A stretch of 64,000 nt of DNA from Planctomycetota bacterium. GTDB lineage: Bacteria; Planctomycetota; Brocadiia; SM23-32; JAKLEA01. Position 1 is the stretch's first letter. Every line of letters starts with the position of its first letter. The stretch spans positions 124,001-188,000 of the forward strand of contig JAKLEA010000008.1 of NCBI GenBank assembly GCA_022711755.1, given 5' to 3'. The position numbers and the translations under genes are program-made. The notes below the pieces were generated by a model. The model was given only the letters and a program-made list of their open reading frames with translations. It was not told the origin of the DNA and ran no database searches. Shown here one piece after another: positions 27,701 through 35,326 of the stretch.

Positions 27701-28350
27701 AAGGCTCGATATGCGTCATAACTGGTTGGGGCAGCGAAGCGCCGAAGATCAACGGATGCGGGCTGAAACGCCTGAGCGCGGGTAAATTGCGAATTCTCGC
27801 CACTGACAAGTATGAGGCTGAGGCGGAAGATTGCGATTATGACGCCGCGACAGTCAAGGCGCATCCGGCCATTACGGACGGAGTGGACCTTGCCGGCAGC
27901 ATGATAATCTTTGAAAATCCGGCGTGGACGAGAAATTCGGCTTACACGCTGAGAGCATTGCGCCCCGACGGCGACTCGACCATTCTCGAATTCCGCGACC
28001 AGCCGCTCATTCTCGGAAAAGGACGCGTCTATGCAAAAGAGGACGGAAACCTGATTCGTTGCGATATTCCGCACGAATACGCGCGCTCGGTACGACGCAT
28101 TAATTCGCTTTACTTCGACGGCAAGGTGGTCAGAACTCCCGACGGACGCTTTTCACGAATCAGGAAGCTGAGCATCGCCAACCCGATGGACCTTCAGATG
28201 GAAGACGCCTCGAAGCTCAAACTGGGCGACGATTTCGACTACTGCGACGTCGCGCCAGGCGACCGAATCAACATCCCGGCATGGTTTCAAGCGGAGAAAA
28301 CCGCCGACGGCTGGCGCGCGACCGGCACTGCGTCGGCGAGAATCGAATGA
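24751..28350 (+). CDS. Large secreted heparinase II/III-like lyase with C-terminal beta modules
   Basis: 1,199 residues; signal peptide SIALYIILSAGTTL. Strong ribosome site AGGAGG ahead of ATG 24751. The N-terminal toroid starts VYPTVYLTPKDIERARANVE and carries the Cys-rich knuckle TGCPICGAKWGTWKGARC plus HVTCTGGH. The heparinase II/III block is LNHGDPDELHLSYYAQGYEM followed by TYDLGYGLGSTHAHVG. From about 810 come beta-rich modules, one of which is carbohydrate-binding-like (KPGKYKVSADFLKSP...AAALFVDGRQCGETID). It is likely a lyase for an acidic polysaccharide, longer than the 923-residue paralogue at 17377. Its TGA overlaps the ATG of the next gene (ATGA), so the two are translationally coupled. 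Confidence 0.82.
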   Translation: MQIANVRAVGSIALYIILSAGTTLSESMTTATPVPRNQLIPSGVKVYPTVYLTPKDIERARANVEKYAWARETKEAIIASAEGWLQKESDYWLSRLPGPNACYAYGFTGCPICGAKWGTWKGARCAWDDPGHVTCTGGHRLPDAEHPDDGKGYTAPDGRIHYFVGSYNAWVTENLSLDAIQNLSKAYALTGDERYAESASAIFDGLAAIYSESTAGSWDYPSDPPSGRFARPWYQVARVLVHYVAAYDLLYYSKSLDIPSQREGFTRRRNIEERLLMDGAWYCYSHSFSGALHNGHADYMRGALAVGILLGVPEFVKVSVNGPYSISAMLANNVDRDGRYYETSFGYAIHTRLLYHTFAEPLLNCRVEPFPDGYDLYKDRRFAGFLLLPDAVANVCGRRPNLGDDGPDVKFVAQADNSFQRIDKTFLEYLLAGTRSPEARRHLESVLLTACRSEEGRIDGSLREWLLFHYDPLSVVDTSLPAWLKSRCDGSWVMGQKGIAFLRTGNAGTGRQAVVLRYGPTLNHGDPDELHLSYYAQGYEMTYDLGYGLGSTHAHVGFASQTISHCTVTVDEKSQMGAEGSGGSLNLFASMPGIQLVEASSENAYRAQKVDLYRRTLAMIGEGNDAFLVDIFRVRGGAQHDFSLNSHSRDIEIAGVVPDAVREKGSLAGEDIEWGRMIGNDGDIKGHPNKPYWNPPPENGYGFLHNIRSGRPTGPWGMTWRIARPQPAAYRAIICPQDGDEALICDAPGIYPNLPDATYIIERRKGDFPLASCFAAVHQSAGPPFIPGLISYKSLDEMLVAASAETRMLDDLCIFILKATNVGQEASFAKAIAKPGKYKVSADFLKSPSYGAAALFVDGRQCGETIDLMDSSVGGTIRISAPEIELGAGDHIITIRAMPTSDERGLRYIGIQSLQIALSNEAAPQTQFSISRTERLAVSREKNSLIEPVALLIHAVKGEVLFLSGCAGNGVQKCEIGGESVEWEGSICVITGWGSEAPKINGCGLKRLSAGKLRILATDKYEAEAEDCDYDAATVKAHPAITDGVDLAGSMIIFENPAWTRNSAYTLRALRPDGDSTILEFRDQPLILGKGRVYAKEDGNLIRCDIPHEYARSVRRINSLYFDGKVVRTPDGRFSRIRKLSIANPMDLQMEDASKLKLGDDFDYCDVAPGDRINIPAWFQAEKTADGWRATGTASARIE

Positions 28351-30479
28351 ATTCAATGAAACAAGGCGCGGTTGTGCTGATGATTGCGTTCGTTGTGTTG
28401 TTCGCTTCATGCGTCGAAAGCGGGAAGCGCTGCGAATCCAGGGATCCGGCGATCGGGAATGGAGTTCCGAAACCGGGCAGGGAGTGGCCCCGATTCGCTC
28501 GCCCGAGGGCTATCGTCCGCGTGCCGATGGTTTCGGATCAGGCCGCGCGGACCATGCTTGCCACGGCATCCGGACTTGCCGCTCAGTCTGCGACAGAAGG
28601 ACGCTATGACGATGCCGTTTACGCGTGGGAAGCGATACAGTCAAGCAATTACGAATGGTGGTTCGGGGCTATGATCCGCCAGACCGGGGCGCGAGTGATG
28701 GAACTGGCCGACCCATGGGATTACGTTGACATACTCATTGCCGGCGGAATCGTCAAAGGGTACGCGCTTTACGATTACGACCGCTCGGACAGGCAGTATT
28801 ACGAACCCGGTTCCGGCATGGATGTTTCCGTCAATGTCGCAACGACCATGTGCGGGATTCTCGGCGGCATAGCGATTGACGCATCGCTGGAAGAAAAGGC
28901 GAAGGGCAGGGGGCTGAAACTTCTGGCCGATTGCCGCGGAAAAACCGAATCATGGTGTTTCGATCAGCATCGCCAACATTTGAATCGAACGCTTCTCGTC
29001 TGCCAGGACCCCAAGAATCCGCAAGTCCGGGATCTGGCCGTGGCGGCCCGGGCACTGACGGTTTCGGCGGCTGACGACACTTACGAGAAGGCTCTCGAAT
29101 GGATGGAGCCGGATTCGCCGGTGATCGGCTGGGGGATGCGGATTGAGGACCTCATGACAGGTCCATCCAGCGAATACGGGCATTACCAGACCGCGAGCAA
29201 CTGGTGCATGAACATGGCGTGCCTGTCAACCGAATCTCCCGCTGAGACCGTTTCCTGGTCGCGCATCAGGCGGCGGGAAGACAATCGCGCCCAACTCGCC
29301 GATCTTGTATGGGAGGACGGCGTTTCATATGTCTCATTCGTAATGTCCGACGGCGACAACGTGCAATGGCTGATGGGAAACTTCGCCGGCGGCGGGGAGG
29401 GGCATTACTATTACGATAGCGACGCCCGCGGCAGGTTCCCGATGGCATGGACCCTCCCCCCCATGGACCTCGCGCAGTGCTGCCCATATGCGCTTGAGCA
29501 CCTGTTCGCATCAGCCACCGGGAACGACGACTTCATTTTCTTCGGGGGGGGGTATTTTTATCCGGACTGGTTCGGACGGAAACGGACGGAGCGCGGCCTT
29601 GCGGCCCGCCACGTCGCGCTGGTCTCCGATTACATGAAAGGCTGCGGGATGAACCTGATCGCCGTCAACGCCATGGATTGGGATTCCCCGGAAGCCGTCG
29701 AGTTCTACGGCAAGGCGGCGCGCGGGATTGACCGTCTGCTGGGCGTCATGACGATCCAATACAATCCCTACACAGCCGGGAACGGGCAGGTTCTATGGGT
29801 TCGCGACGCGGCGGGGCGGGATGCGCCGGTCGTCTCCTGCAAGTGGGCGATATGGAACAACGTCCGGCGCGACAGACAGGCGTCCCCCGCCGCAGTGGCC
29901 GCCATGATGAACGGTATGCCGACCACAGGCGAAACGAATTCGCCTGATCGCTTCGGTTGGGCGATAGTCCACTGTTGGTCATACTTCCGCGGCACAGGCG
30001 ACAATCCTGACCCGGCCGCCGAGGAGATGCCTCAGGCCGACGCGCCGAAAAACGGCGGGCAGCGCGGGGCCGCTCCGGCCTACTGGTGCGCCCGCAGGCT
30101 CAAGCCGAACATCCGCGCCGTGACGCCGGAAAAGATGCTGCTGCAGATTCGTCTTCGGCTGCGCACCCGCCAGACGCTGGAAATCTGGCTTTCGGCGATG
30201 AGGGAAACGGCGGAAAGAATTCAACGCGATGTCACGGATTGTCCCGATGCCGCGGCTCTATCGCAAGAAATTGGATCGGCGATTGCCGCTCTTGCAACGC
30301 TTCCGGAACACGGTCCGGCCGACACCGCATCCGGCGGACCGCATTTTGAAAGCGCAAAAGCGTTATCCCGCAGGCTCGACGCCCTGCGCGAGTCGTTGCG
30401 CGCGCGCGGCGCAGCCATCCATCGGCGCGGGGTCTTCCATTTCAGCGCTGATGAGTTGGACGACGGAATCGCGCAATAG
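28347..30479 (+). CDS. GxGYxYP-family lipoprotein (putative glycoside hydrolase)
   Basis: 710 residues from ATG 28347, which overlaps the preceding stop in ATGA; ATG 28356 is a close alternative. Lipobox VVLFASC places the lipid Cys near 24. The central domain contains VSYVSFVMSDGDNVQWLMG, the most conserved block of the GxGYxYP family, with FPMAWTLPP and GGGYFYPDWFGRKR. An N-terminal region (WDYVDILIAGGIVKGYALYD) belongs to the same family. The fold is TIM-barrel-like and a glycosidase role is proposed but unproven. It is tightly linked to the heparinase-like lyase, so a shared substrate is likely. The C-terminal ~110 residues are helical. Confidence 0.8.
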   Translation: MNSMKQGAVVLMIAFVVLFASCVESGKRCESRDPAIGNGVPKPGREWPRFARPRAIVRVPMVSDQAARTMLATASGLAAQSATEGRYDDAVYAWEAIQSSNYEWWFGAMIRQTGARVMELADPWDYVDILIAGGIVKGYALYDYDRSDRQYYEPGSGMDVSVNVATTMCGILGGIAIDASLEEKAKGRGLKLLADCRGKTESWCFDQHRQHLNRTLLVCQDPKNPQVRDLAVAARALTVSAADDTYEKALEWMEPDSPVIGWGMRIEDLMTGPSSEYGHYQTASNWCMNMACLSTESPAETVSWSRIRRREDNRAQLADLVWEDGVSYVSFVMSDGDNVQWLMGNFAGGGEGHYYYDSDARGRFPMAWTLPPMDLAQCCPYALEHLFASATGNDDFIFFGGGYFYPDWFGRKRTERGLAARHVALVSDYMKGCGMNLIAVNAMDWDSPEAVEFYGKAARGIDRLLGVMTIQYNPYTAGNGQVLWVRDAAGRDAPVVSCKWAIWNNVRRDRQASPAAVAAMMNGMPTTGETNSPDRFGWAIVHCWSYFRGTGDNPDPAAEEMPQADAPKNGGQRGAAPAYWCARRLKPNIRAVTPEKMLLQIRLRLRTRQTLEIWLSAMRETAERIQRDVTDCPDAAALSQEIGSAIAALATLPEHGPADTASGGPHFESAKALSRRLDALRESLRARGAAIHRRGVFHFSADELDDGIAQ

Positions 30480-30500
30480 CCGAAACAGGAGACGAATCAA

Positions 30501-31295
30501 ATGGCCCTTGAAAAGGTGAAGCTCGGCAAACTTGATGTTACTAAGTTCATACTCGGCGGAAATCCCTTCAGCGGATTCTCCCATCAGACTCACGAAGCCA
30601 ACAGCGAGATGGTCCATTATTACACCGCTGAGCGCATCAAGCAGGTATTCCGGGAAGCCGAGCGTCTGGGCGTGAACACGCACCTGGGCCGCGCGGACCA
30701 TCACATCATGCGCGTCCTGCTTGAATATTGGGACGAGGGCGGCACGCTTCAGTGGATCGCGCAGACCTGTCCGGAGGTCGGCAGCATCCAGCGCGGGATC
30801 CAGAACGGCATCGCCGGCGGAGCCAGCGCCTGCTTCATCCACGGCGGAGTAATGGATAACCTGCTGGCCAACAACCGTCTCGGCGATGTCCCCGACTGCA
30901 TAAAGATGATCCGCGACGCCGGGCTTCCGGCGGGCGTGGCCGGGCACGACCCGCGCGTGTTCGAGTGGGCGGAGGAGCATCTCGACTGCGATTTCTACAT
31001 GTGCTGCTATTACAATCCAAGCTCGCGCGCCTCGAAAGCCGACCATGATCCCGACGCGAAGGAGTGGTTCAGGGATGAGGATCGCGAGGTCATGACGCGC
31101 CTGATTGCGAAGCTCTCCAGACCGGCGATCCATTACAAAATCATGGCGGCCGGGCGCAACCGCCCGAGCGAGGCGTTCGCCTACGCGGCAAAGCGCATGA
31201 GGGCCGGCGACGCGGTATGCGTCGGCGTCTTCCCAAAGCATAGACCGAAGGAGCTTGAGGAGGACGCGCGCCTGGTGGAGGAGTTAATGCAGTAA
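30501..31295 (+). CDS. TIM-barrel protein, aldo/keto-reductase-like
   Basis: 264 residues, 21 bp after the GxGYxYP gene, last of the four-gene run. Opening KLGKLDVTKFILGGNPFSGF resembles the aldo/keto-reductase N-terminus, and later strands (ASACFIHGG, AIHYKIMAAGR, DAVCVGVFPKHRP) fit a barrel. The canonical catalytic tetrad Asp-Tyr-Lys-His is not obvious (N-T-H-L-G-R-A-D-H replaces the usual F-F-D-T-A). A cytoplasmic enzyme acting on released sugars is inferred from context; the reaction is unknown. Confidence 0.7.
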   Translation: MALEKVKLGKLDVTKFILGGNPFSGFSHQTHEANSEMVHYYTAERIKQVFREAERLGVNTHLGRADHHIMRVLLEYWDEGGTLQWIAQTCPEVGSIQRGIQNGIAGGASACFIHGGVMDNLLANNRLGDVPDCIKMIRDAGLPAGVAGHDPRVFEWAEEHLDCDFYMCCYYNPSSRASKADHDPDAKEWFRDEDREVMTRLIAKLSRPAIHYKIMAAGRNRPSEAFAYAAKRMRAGDAVCVGVFPKHRPKELEEDARLVEELMQ

Positions 31296-31514
31296 TACTG
31301 TCAACAACCTGTCCCGGCCGAAGGCTGGTTGCGGGTGGCTGGACATCGCCGGATTCGGCCAGCGCGTCCCCCTTCCGTCATATCGCGCGCGATATTTCAT
31401 TGCATAGTGAGCCGCCACCCCCCCCCCCCATGCTTCGCGCGGGGGAAGGGCTGTTGAGAACTCGCGCAGGTCCGGAGAACCCTACCTGTTGGCGCACACA
31501 ACACATGGACACGA
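31296..31514. repeat. 219-bp gap between convergent genes with second copy of the dispersed repeat
   Basis: No gene. On the minus strand, 31495-31463 matches 9361-9393 at 27 of 33 positions without gaps. The 14-mers CCTTCCCCCGCGCG (31449-31436) and TGACGGAAGGGGGA (31380-31367) are identical to 9507-9520 and 9588-9601, in the same order. Spacing between the first two blocks is about 100 nt shorter than in the 9.4-kb copy. A run of 12 C (31418-31429) lies inside. The inverted-repeat ends seen at 9433/9665 are not present here. Confidence 0.65.
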
Positions 31515-32804
31515 TCAGCGCTTTGTTTCAACATGTTCGCTGCTTGACGCAAGGCCGTCCGCGTCAATGATGTTGAAATAATAAACGGTCGTTCCGTCCG
31601 GCACATCGGCCTCCGCAGAGGATGACGCGGCGTCAAGCTTTGCGGGGATGGTTTCCCATTTCCTGTCCGGCCACGGCCCGGCGTCAAGCGTGTAGTTGAA
31701 CTCAGCCGATGCCGCGGTCCGTCTGCCTTCGTACTTCACCCACGCCCGGTTTCCGTCCCGCCCCTGCGCGGTCGCGCGCGTCAGCGGTAGTCCCCCCCTC
31801 AGAACGGATTCCGCAAAGACGCCGATCTCCGGCGGATTCTCCCCCGCCCCGCCGTGGCCGTGCGGCATCCTGACCCGTATGCAGAGCGAATCCGGCCCCG
31901 GAGCGAGCCGGTAGGATTTCTGTAGCGAATCCATCGGGTAGGCGAAATCGTTGGTGCCCGTCACCCAGAGCATCGGCATTTTCGCCAGCGGCAGGTAGAC
32001 GCTCGGATCCCAGAGGCCGAGCCAGCGGGATGCCTTTTCTTCGCCCATCTGCTTGAAATTCGGGAGCCACGCGGAATTGTCGCCCAGGTAACCGCAGCCG
32101 TAGACCGGGGCGGCGAACTTGAAGCGCGGGTCGGCCCCGGCGATTATGCACGTGAGATATCCGCCCCAGGAGATGCCGGTTATGCCGGTCATTTCCGGAT
32201 CAACCTCCGGAAATGAGCGGATAAGCGAGTGCGCGAGGATGACGCCTGCGACGGCCTGCCATGTCCACTGGTCCCTCGGATCGTCGTCAATCCGGTCGAA
32301 GCCGCCCCATCCCGGCGGGCCGCCCGCGTCGTGACGATGCCAGTCGCCGTATTTGCCGCGCGGAACGCAGCCGCAGGTGTCCATCGCGATTGCGGCATAC
32401 CCCCGGCTGTTCCAGAGCTTCACCCACTCCGCGAAGGCCGTCCCGCCGCCGCCGTGAACGAGAACCATCGCGGGGAGCTTCTTTCCCACGGCATTGCCGG
32501 CGTCCGATGCGGCAGTCTTCGGCGCGCCGTACCAGGCGAAAACGCGAGTCGGCTTGCCCTTCCATGCCGGGCCGTCGTAGAAGAGCGCCCTGATCCCGTC
32601 CTTCTCATTTTCATCAAAGCCAGGGGCGGGATGTACGCCCGGGGACTTGCCGAGTTCTTCCATGTTCCACATCATGCGAGGCTCCGTCGTCGCGCGAGCC
32701 GGTCCTTCCGCTCCGGCGTCGGCGCAGATTGCCCCTGCTGAAAAAGAGACAAGAATCAACCCCATGCCGGCAACGAATGAGGGCCGCGTGAAGCATTTCA
32801 GCAT
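31515..32804 (-). CDS. Secreted alpha/beta-hydrolase, acetyl-xylan-esterase/dienelactone-hydrolase-like
   Basis: 429 residues from ATG 32804, chosen because AAGGAGAT lies 5-6 nt upstream and a signal peptide (FVAGMGLILVSFSAGAICA) begins directly. Features: HGGGGTAFAEW (oxyanion region, about 117), TGISWGGYLTCI with nucleophile Ser near 212, an acid candidate in WVTGTNDFAYP, and the His in MPHGHGG. Substrates of this family are short-chain esters on glycans. The C-terminal ~90 residues form a beta-sandwich-like module (FNYTLDAGPWPDRKWE). It fits the polysaccharide-degradation region and converges on the TIM-barrel gene across the repeat gap. Confidence 0.83.
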   Translation of the reverse strand: MLKCFTRPSFVAGMGLILVSFSAGAICADAGAEGPARATTEPRMMWNMEELGKSPGVHPAPGFDENEKDGIRALFYDGPAWKGKPTRVFAWYGAPKTAASDAGNAVGKKLPAMVLVHGGGGTAFAEWVKLWNSRGYAAIAMDTCGCVPRGKYGDWHRHDAGGPPGWGGFDRIDDDPRDQWTWQAVAGVILAHSLIRSFPEVDPEMTGITGISWGGYLTCIIAGADPRFKFAAPVYGCGYLGDNSAWLPNFKQMGEEKASRWLGLWDPSVYLPLAKMPMLWVTGTNDFAYPMDSLQKSYRLAPGPDSLCIRVRMPHGHGGAGENPPEIGVFAESVLRGGLPLTRATAQGRDGNRAWVKYEGRRTAASAEFNYTLDAGPWPDRKWETIPAKLDAASSSAEADVPDGTTVYYFNIIDADGLASSSEHVETKR

Positions 32805-32830
32805 GAAATCTCCTTCCCGGCGGGAATCGC

Positions 32831-34207
32831 TCAAGGCACGAAGTACCTGACGAAACCGGGCATGTATGGAAATACGCTCAGAAGCGGACGCCGCAATCGC
32901 GGCGGCAGCAGGGACATCATCCTGTCAAGCAGGGAACGGATATCCTGAACGCGCCACTTCCAGAGATCGGAAGTCGCCAGCGAAAAACGGTTCTTCACGT
33001 AGTAGGTGAGAATGCCGCAGCGGATGAACTCGGCAAGCATGACGGAGGAGGCAAGCCCGATAAGCTCGAACTTCAACGCCAGTGGAATGCCCAGCGCGAG
33101 GTTGGCGCACATGGCCACGGCAAGGGCGATGAAGCCGGGGATCGGCTCCCCGATAGCCCTGAGCGCCTCGTCCTGAAGCCTGCCGAGCGAGCGCAGAGGG
33201 AAGATCAGCACCATGATGAAGCAGGGCGTGACCGCCCCAGTGAACCTGTTGCCGAAAAGGAAGGGGACGGCGACGGGGACGAGCGCGGCAGTGCCCAGCA
33301 TCAGAACGGCGCAGAGAATTCCCGACTGCCGAAACGCGGCGGCAAACGCGCGCCCGGTCTCCGCCCGGTCCTTTCTGCGGGCAATGGCGGAAAAGGCCAC
33401 AACCGCCAGCGCGCTGGGAATGAACATGGGCGCGAGGGCGAAGGTGAACGCGGCGTCGTAAAGCCCGACCTGCCGGCTGCTCAGCAGCGTCACCGCCACC
33501 ACCGTGTCGAGCTTGCGGTCGCAGTATAGGCCGACAGTGGTCGGCAGGAAGGGCAGCCCTTCCCGAATCAGAGTCACACCGTCGCGGATTCTGACGGGCC
33601 TGCCGGCCATCAGACTCCCGAGGCTGACGCCGATTCTCGCCGCGCCGACCGCCAGGTTCGTAATAAGCATGGCGATGACGAAATAGAACACGGTCCCTAT
33701 ATCCACGAACCAGATTATAACTAACAAAGCCATATTGATCAGGGTCACGGACGTGGTCATCGCGTTGTAACGCGCGAACCTGCCCATGCCCTGATCCATG
33801 CTTTGCAGACACGTTATTATGAAATTGAACGGGATGAACATGAGCATCAGGCGGGAATACCAGACGAGGTCCTGCTTGTCCGGCGGGAGCAGGCTGGGCA
33901 AAATGAAATATCCCACGGGAAGCACAAAGACGGCCAGGCCGAGAGTTGAAAAGACGCCCAACCTTGACACGTCCGGATAACTCTCAGGCCGCTCCGCCGC
34001 GCGGCGGGCAAGCACCCAGTGGCAACCCAGCGTCCCCAGGCCGGCGATGATCATGGGCCAGAGCATGACGGCTGAGAGCGCGCCTTTGCCGGACGGGCCG
34101 AGTATCCGCGCGGTAAGAACCCCGGTGATAATGGTTGCGAAGCGGATGATGAAGTTCGCCCCGACGGTCAGGATAGTCCCCCGCAGAGCGCTGTCGCCTT
34201 TCCCCAT
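32831..34207 (-). CDS. Oligosaccharide/polysaccharide flippase (Wzx-like, MOP superfamily)
   Basis: 458 residues, about 12-14 hydrophobic helices throughout (GANFIIRFATIITGVLTARILGPSGKGAL at the N-terminus is the MOP-family opening). Proteins of this group flip polyprenyl-linked glycans across the inner membrane. ATG 34207 follows a GGGGGGAGGGG purine run; TTG 34210 in frame is possible. It is 26 bp upstream of the esterase start on the same strand and 162 bp after the FkbM gene. With lipid A genes and GT4/GT2 enzymes elsewhere in the window, an export role for O-antigen or exopolysaccharide is plausible. Confidence 0.87.
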   Translation of the reverse strand: MGKGDSALRGTILTVGANFIIRFATIITGVLTARILGPSGKGALSAVMLWPMIIAGLGTLGCHWVLARRAAERPESYPDVSRLGVFSTLGLAVFVLPVGYFILPSLLPPDKQDLVWYSRLMLMFIPFNFIITCLQSMDQGMGRFARYNAMTTSVTLINMALLVIIWFVDIGTVFYFVIAMLITNLAVGAARIGVSLGSLMAGRPVRIRDGVTLIREGLPFLPTTVGLYCDRKLDTVVAVTLLSSRQVGLYDAAFTFALAPMFIPSALAVVAFSAIARRKDRAETGRAFAAAFRQSGILCAVLMLGTAALVPVAVPFLFGNRFTGAVTPCFIMVLIFPLRSLGRLQDEALRAIGEPIPGFIALAVAMCANLALGIPLALKFELIGLASSVMLAEFIRCGILTYYVKNRFSLATSDLWKWRVQDIRSLLDRMMSLLPPRLRRPLLSVFPYMPGFVRYFVP

Positions 34208-34369
34208 CAACCCCTCCCCCCGGCAGTCCCCGCGCTTGAGCCGATCAGCCGGGGATGAACAAAACGCCGATCACGCGCCGGCTGGTCGGGCGGATTCTCG
34301 ATGTTTGCGCTGCGTTCAATCACCTCTGACTCATCCTCAACAATCCTGCCCGGCTCAACGCGCCCGACT

Positions 34370-35101
34370 TTATGGTTTCGCCTTCACGGCGGGACTCCGC
34401 CTATAAACGGCGTCGGCCTGAACGTAAAGGCCCGTGGCTGCGGAGCGCGGGAGCATGCCGCTGAATCCCATCATTGAGAAGCCGGCCCCGGTTAGAATCG
34501 CGTCAATTTCGGGAAGGAGCGCCTGTCCTTCGTACAACTCGATGACGCTGACTTCCAGGTAGACCAGCGCGCAGCGTTCGAGCGTCCTCGTCGCGCCGCG
34601 CAGAACTTGCGCTTCGAAACCCTGGACGTCAATTTTGAGCATGATCGGATCGCTCATTCTGATTTCGGCGGCCCATGCGTCCAGAGGCCGAACCTCGACC
34701 TTTATCTGCGTCTCTAAGCCGCTGCCTGGAAAGCTGGCTTCCATCAGACCCGTCATGGGCAGCACTGAAGACCGTGCCGTGCCGTCGAACCGACGGAATT
34801 GCGTTGTTTCGCTCTTCTGGCCGCAGGCGAGTTGAAATGCCTTGAATTTCGGATCGCGTCCCATGTTGGCGACAAGTTCGGTAAAGCATTCAGGAATCGG
34901 CTCGAAGCTGAATATTGCCGCATTCGGAAGGGCTTTGCGGGCCTCCCCGGCAAACTCGCCGACATGGGCGCCGACGTCCAGCACGGTTTGTATCCCGCAT
35001 TTGCGCATGATGCCCGGCAGGGGATCGGGCTGTCTGCGCAGCAGTTCCATCCCTAACGCATTGAACGGCGCTTTGATCGCCTTCTTTATCAGGCTGTTCA
35101 C
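34370..35101 (-). CDS. FkbM-family SAM-dependent methyltransferase
   Basis: 243 residues from GTG 35101 (GAGAGGG about 6 nt upstream). SAM motif I is TVLDVGAHVGEFAGEA; motif II region is IFSFEPIPECF; the FkbM hallmark is MLKIDVQGFEAQVLRGA, followed by LVYLEVSVIELYEGQ. These enzymes O-methylate small molecules or glycan residues, often within glycan clusters. A downstream flippase on the same strand supports a glycan role. The N-terminal 25 residues are basic and amphipathic (LIKKAIKAPFNALGMELLRRQ), perhaps for membrane contact. Confidence 0.9.
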   Translation of the reverse strand: MNSLIKKAIKAPFNALGMELLRRQPDPLPGIMRKCGIQTVLDVGAHVGEFAGEARKALPNAAIFSFEPIPECFTELVANMGRDPKFKAFQLACGQKSETTQFRRFDGTARSSVLPMTGLMEASFPGSGLETQIKVEVRPLDAWAAEIRMSDPIMLKIDVQGFEAQVLRGATRTLERCALVYLEVSVIELYEGQALLPEIDAILTGAGFSMMGFSGMLPRSAATGLYVQADAVYRRSPAVKAKP

Positions 35102-35219
35102 CTAACGCCCTCTCTTCACAGGCGAAATTACGTTCTGCCGGCCATCAGTCGTGGACGCCCGCCGGTCTGTAATTGGTAAACATCAATGCGACTCTTTCCA
35201 TGCGACAGAAAGACGAGGA

Positions 35220-35250
35220 ATTATAGAACAGAATCCGCCCAGCGATTCAA
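35220..35250 (-). promoter_or_regulatory. Possible promoter of the FkbM gene
   Basis: On the minus strand: TTGAAT (35250-35245), a 19-nt spacer and a perfect TATAAT (35225-35220), giving a ~110-nt leader before GTG 35101. The long spacer weakens it. The rest of the 225-bp gap shows no gene. Confidence 0.35.
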
Positions 35251-35326
35251 GCCAATATTCCATGAGCCAGGGGATTCCGAATGCGGAGCAGGCCTTGTTG
35301 ATAAATGCGCCAAATGTCGGTCAGTT

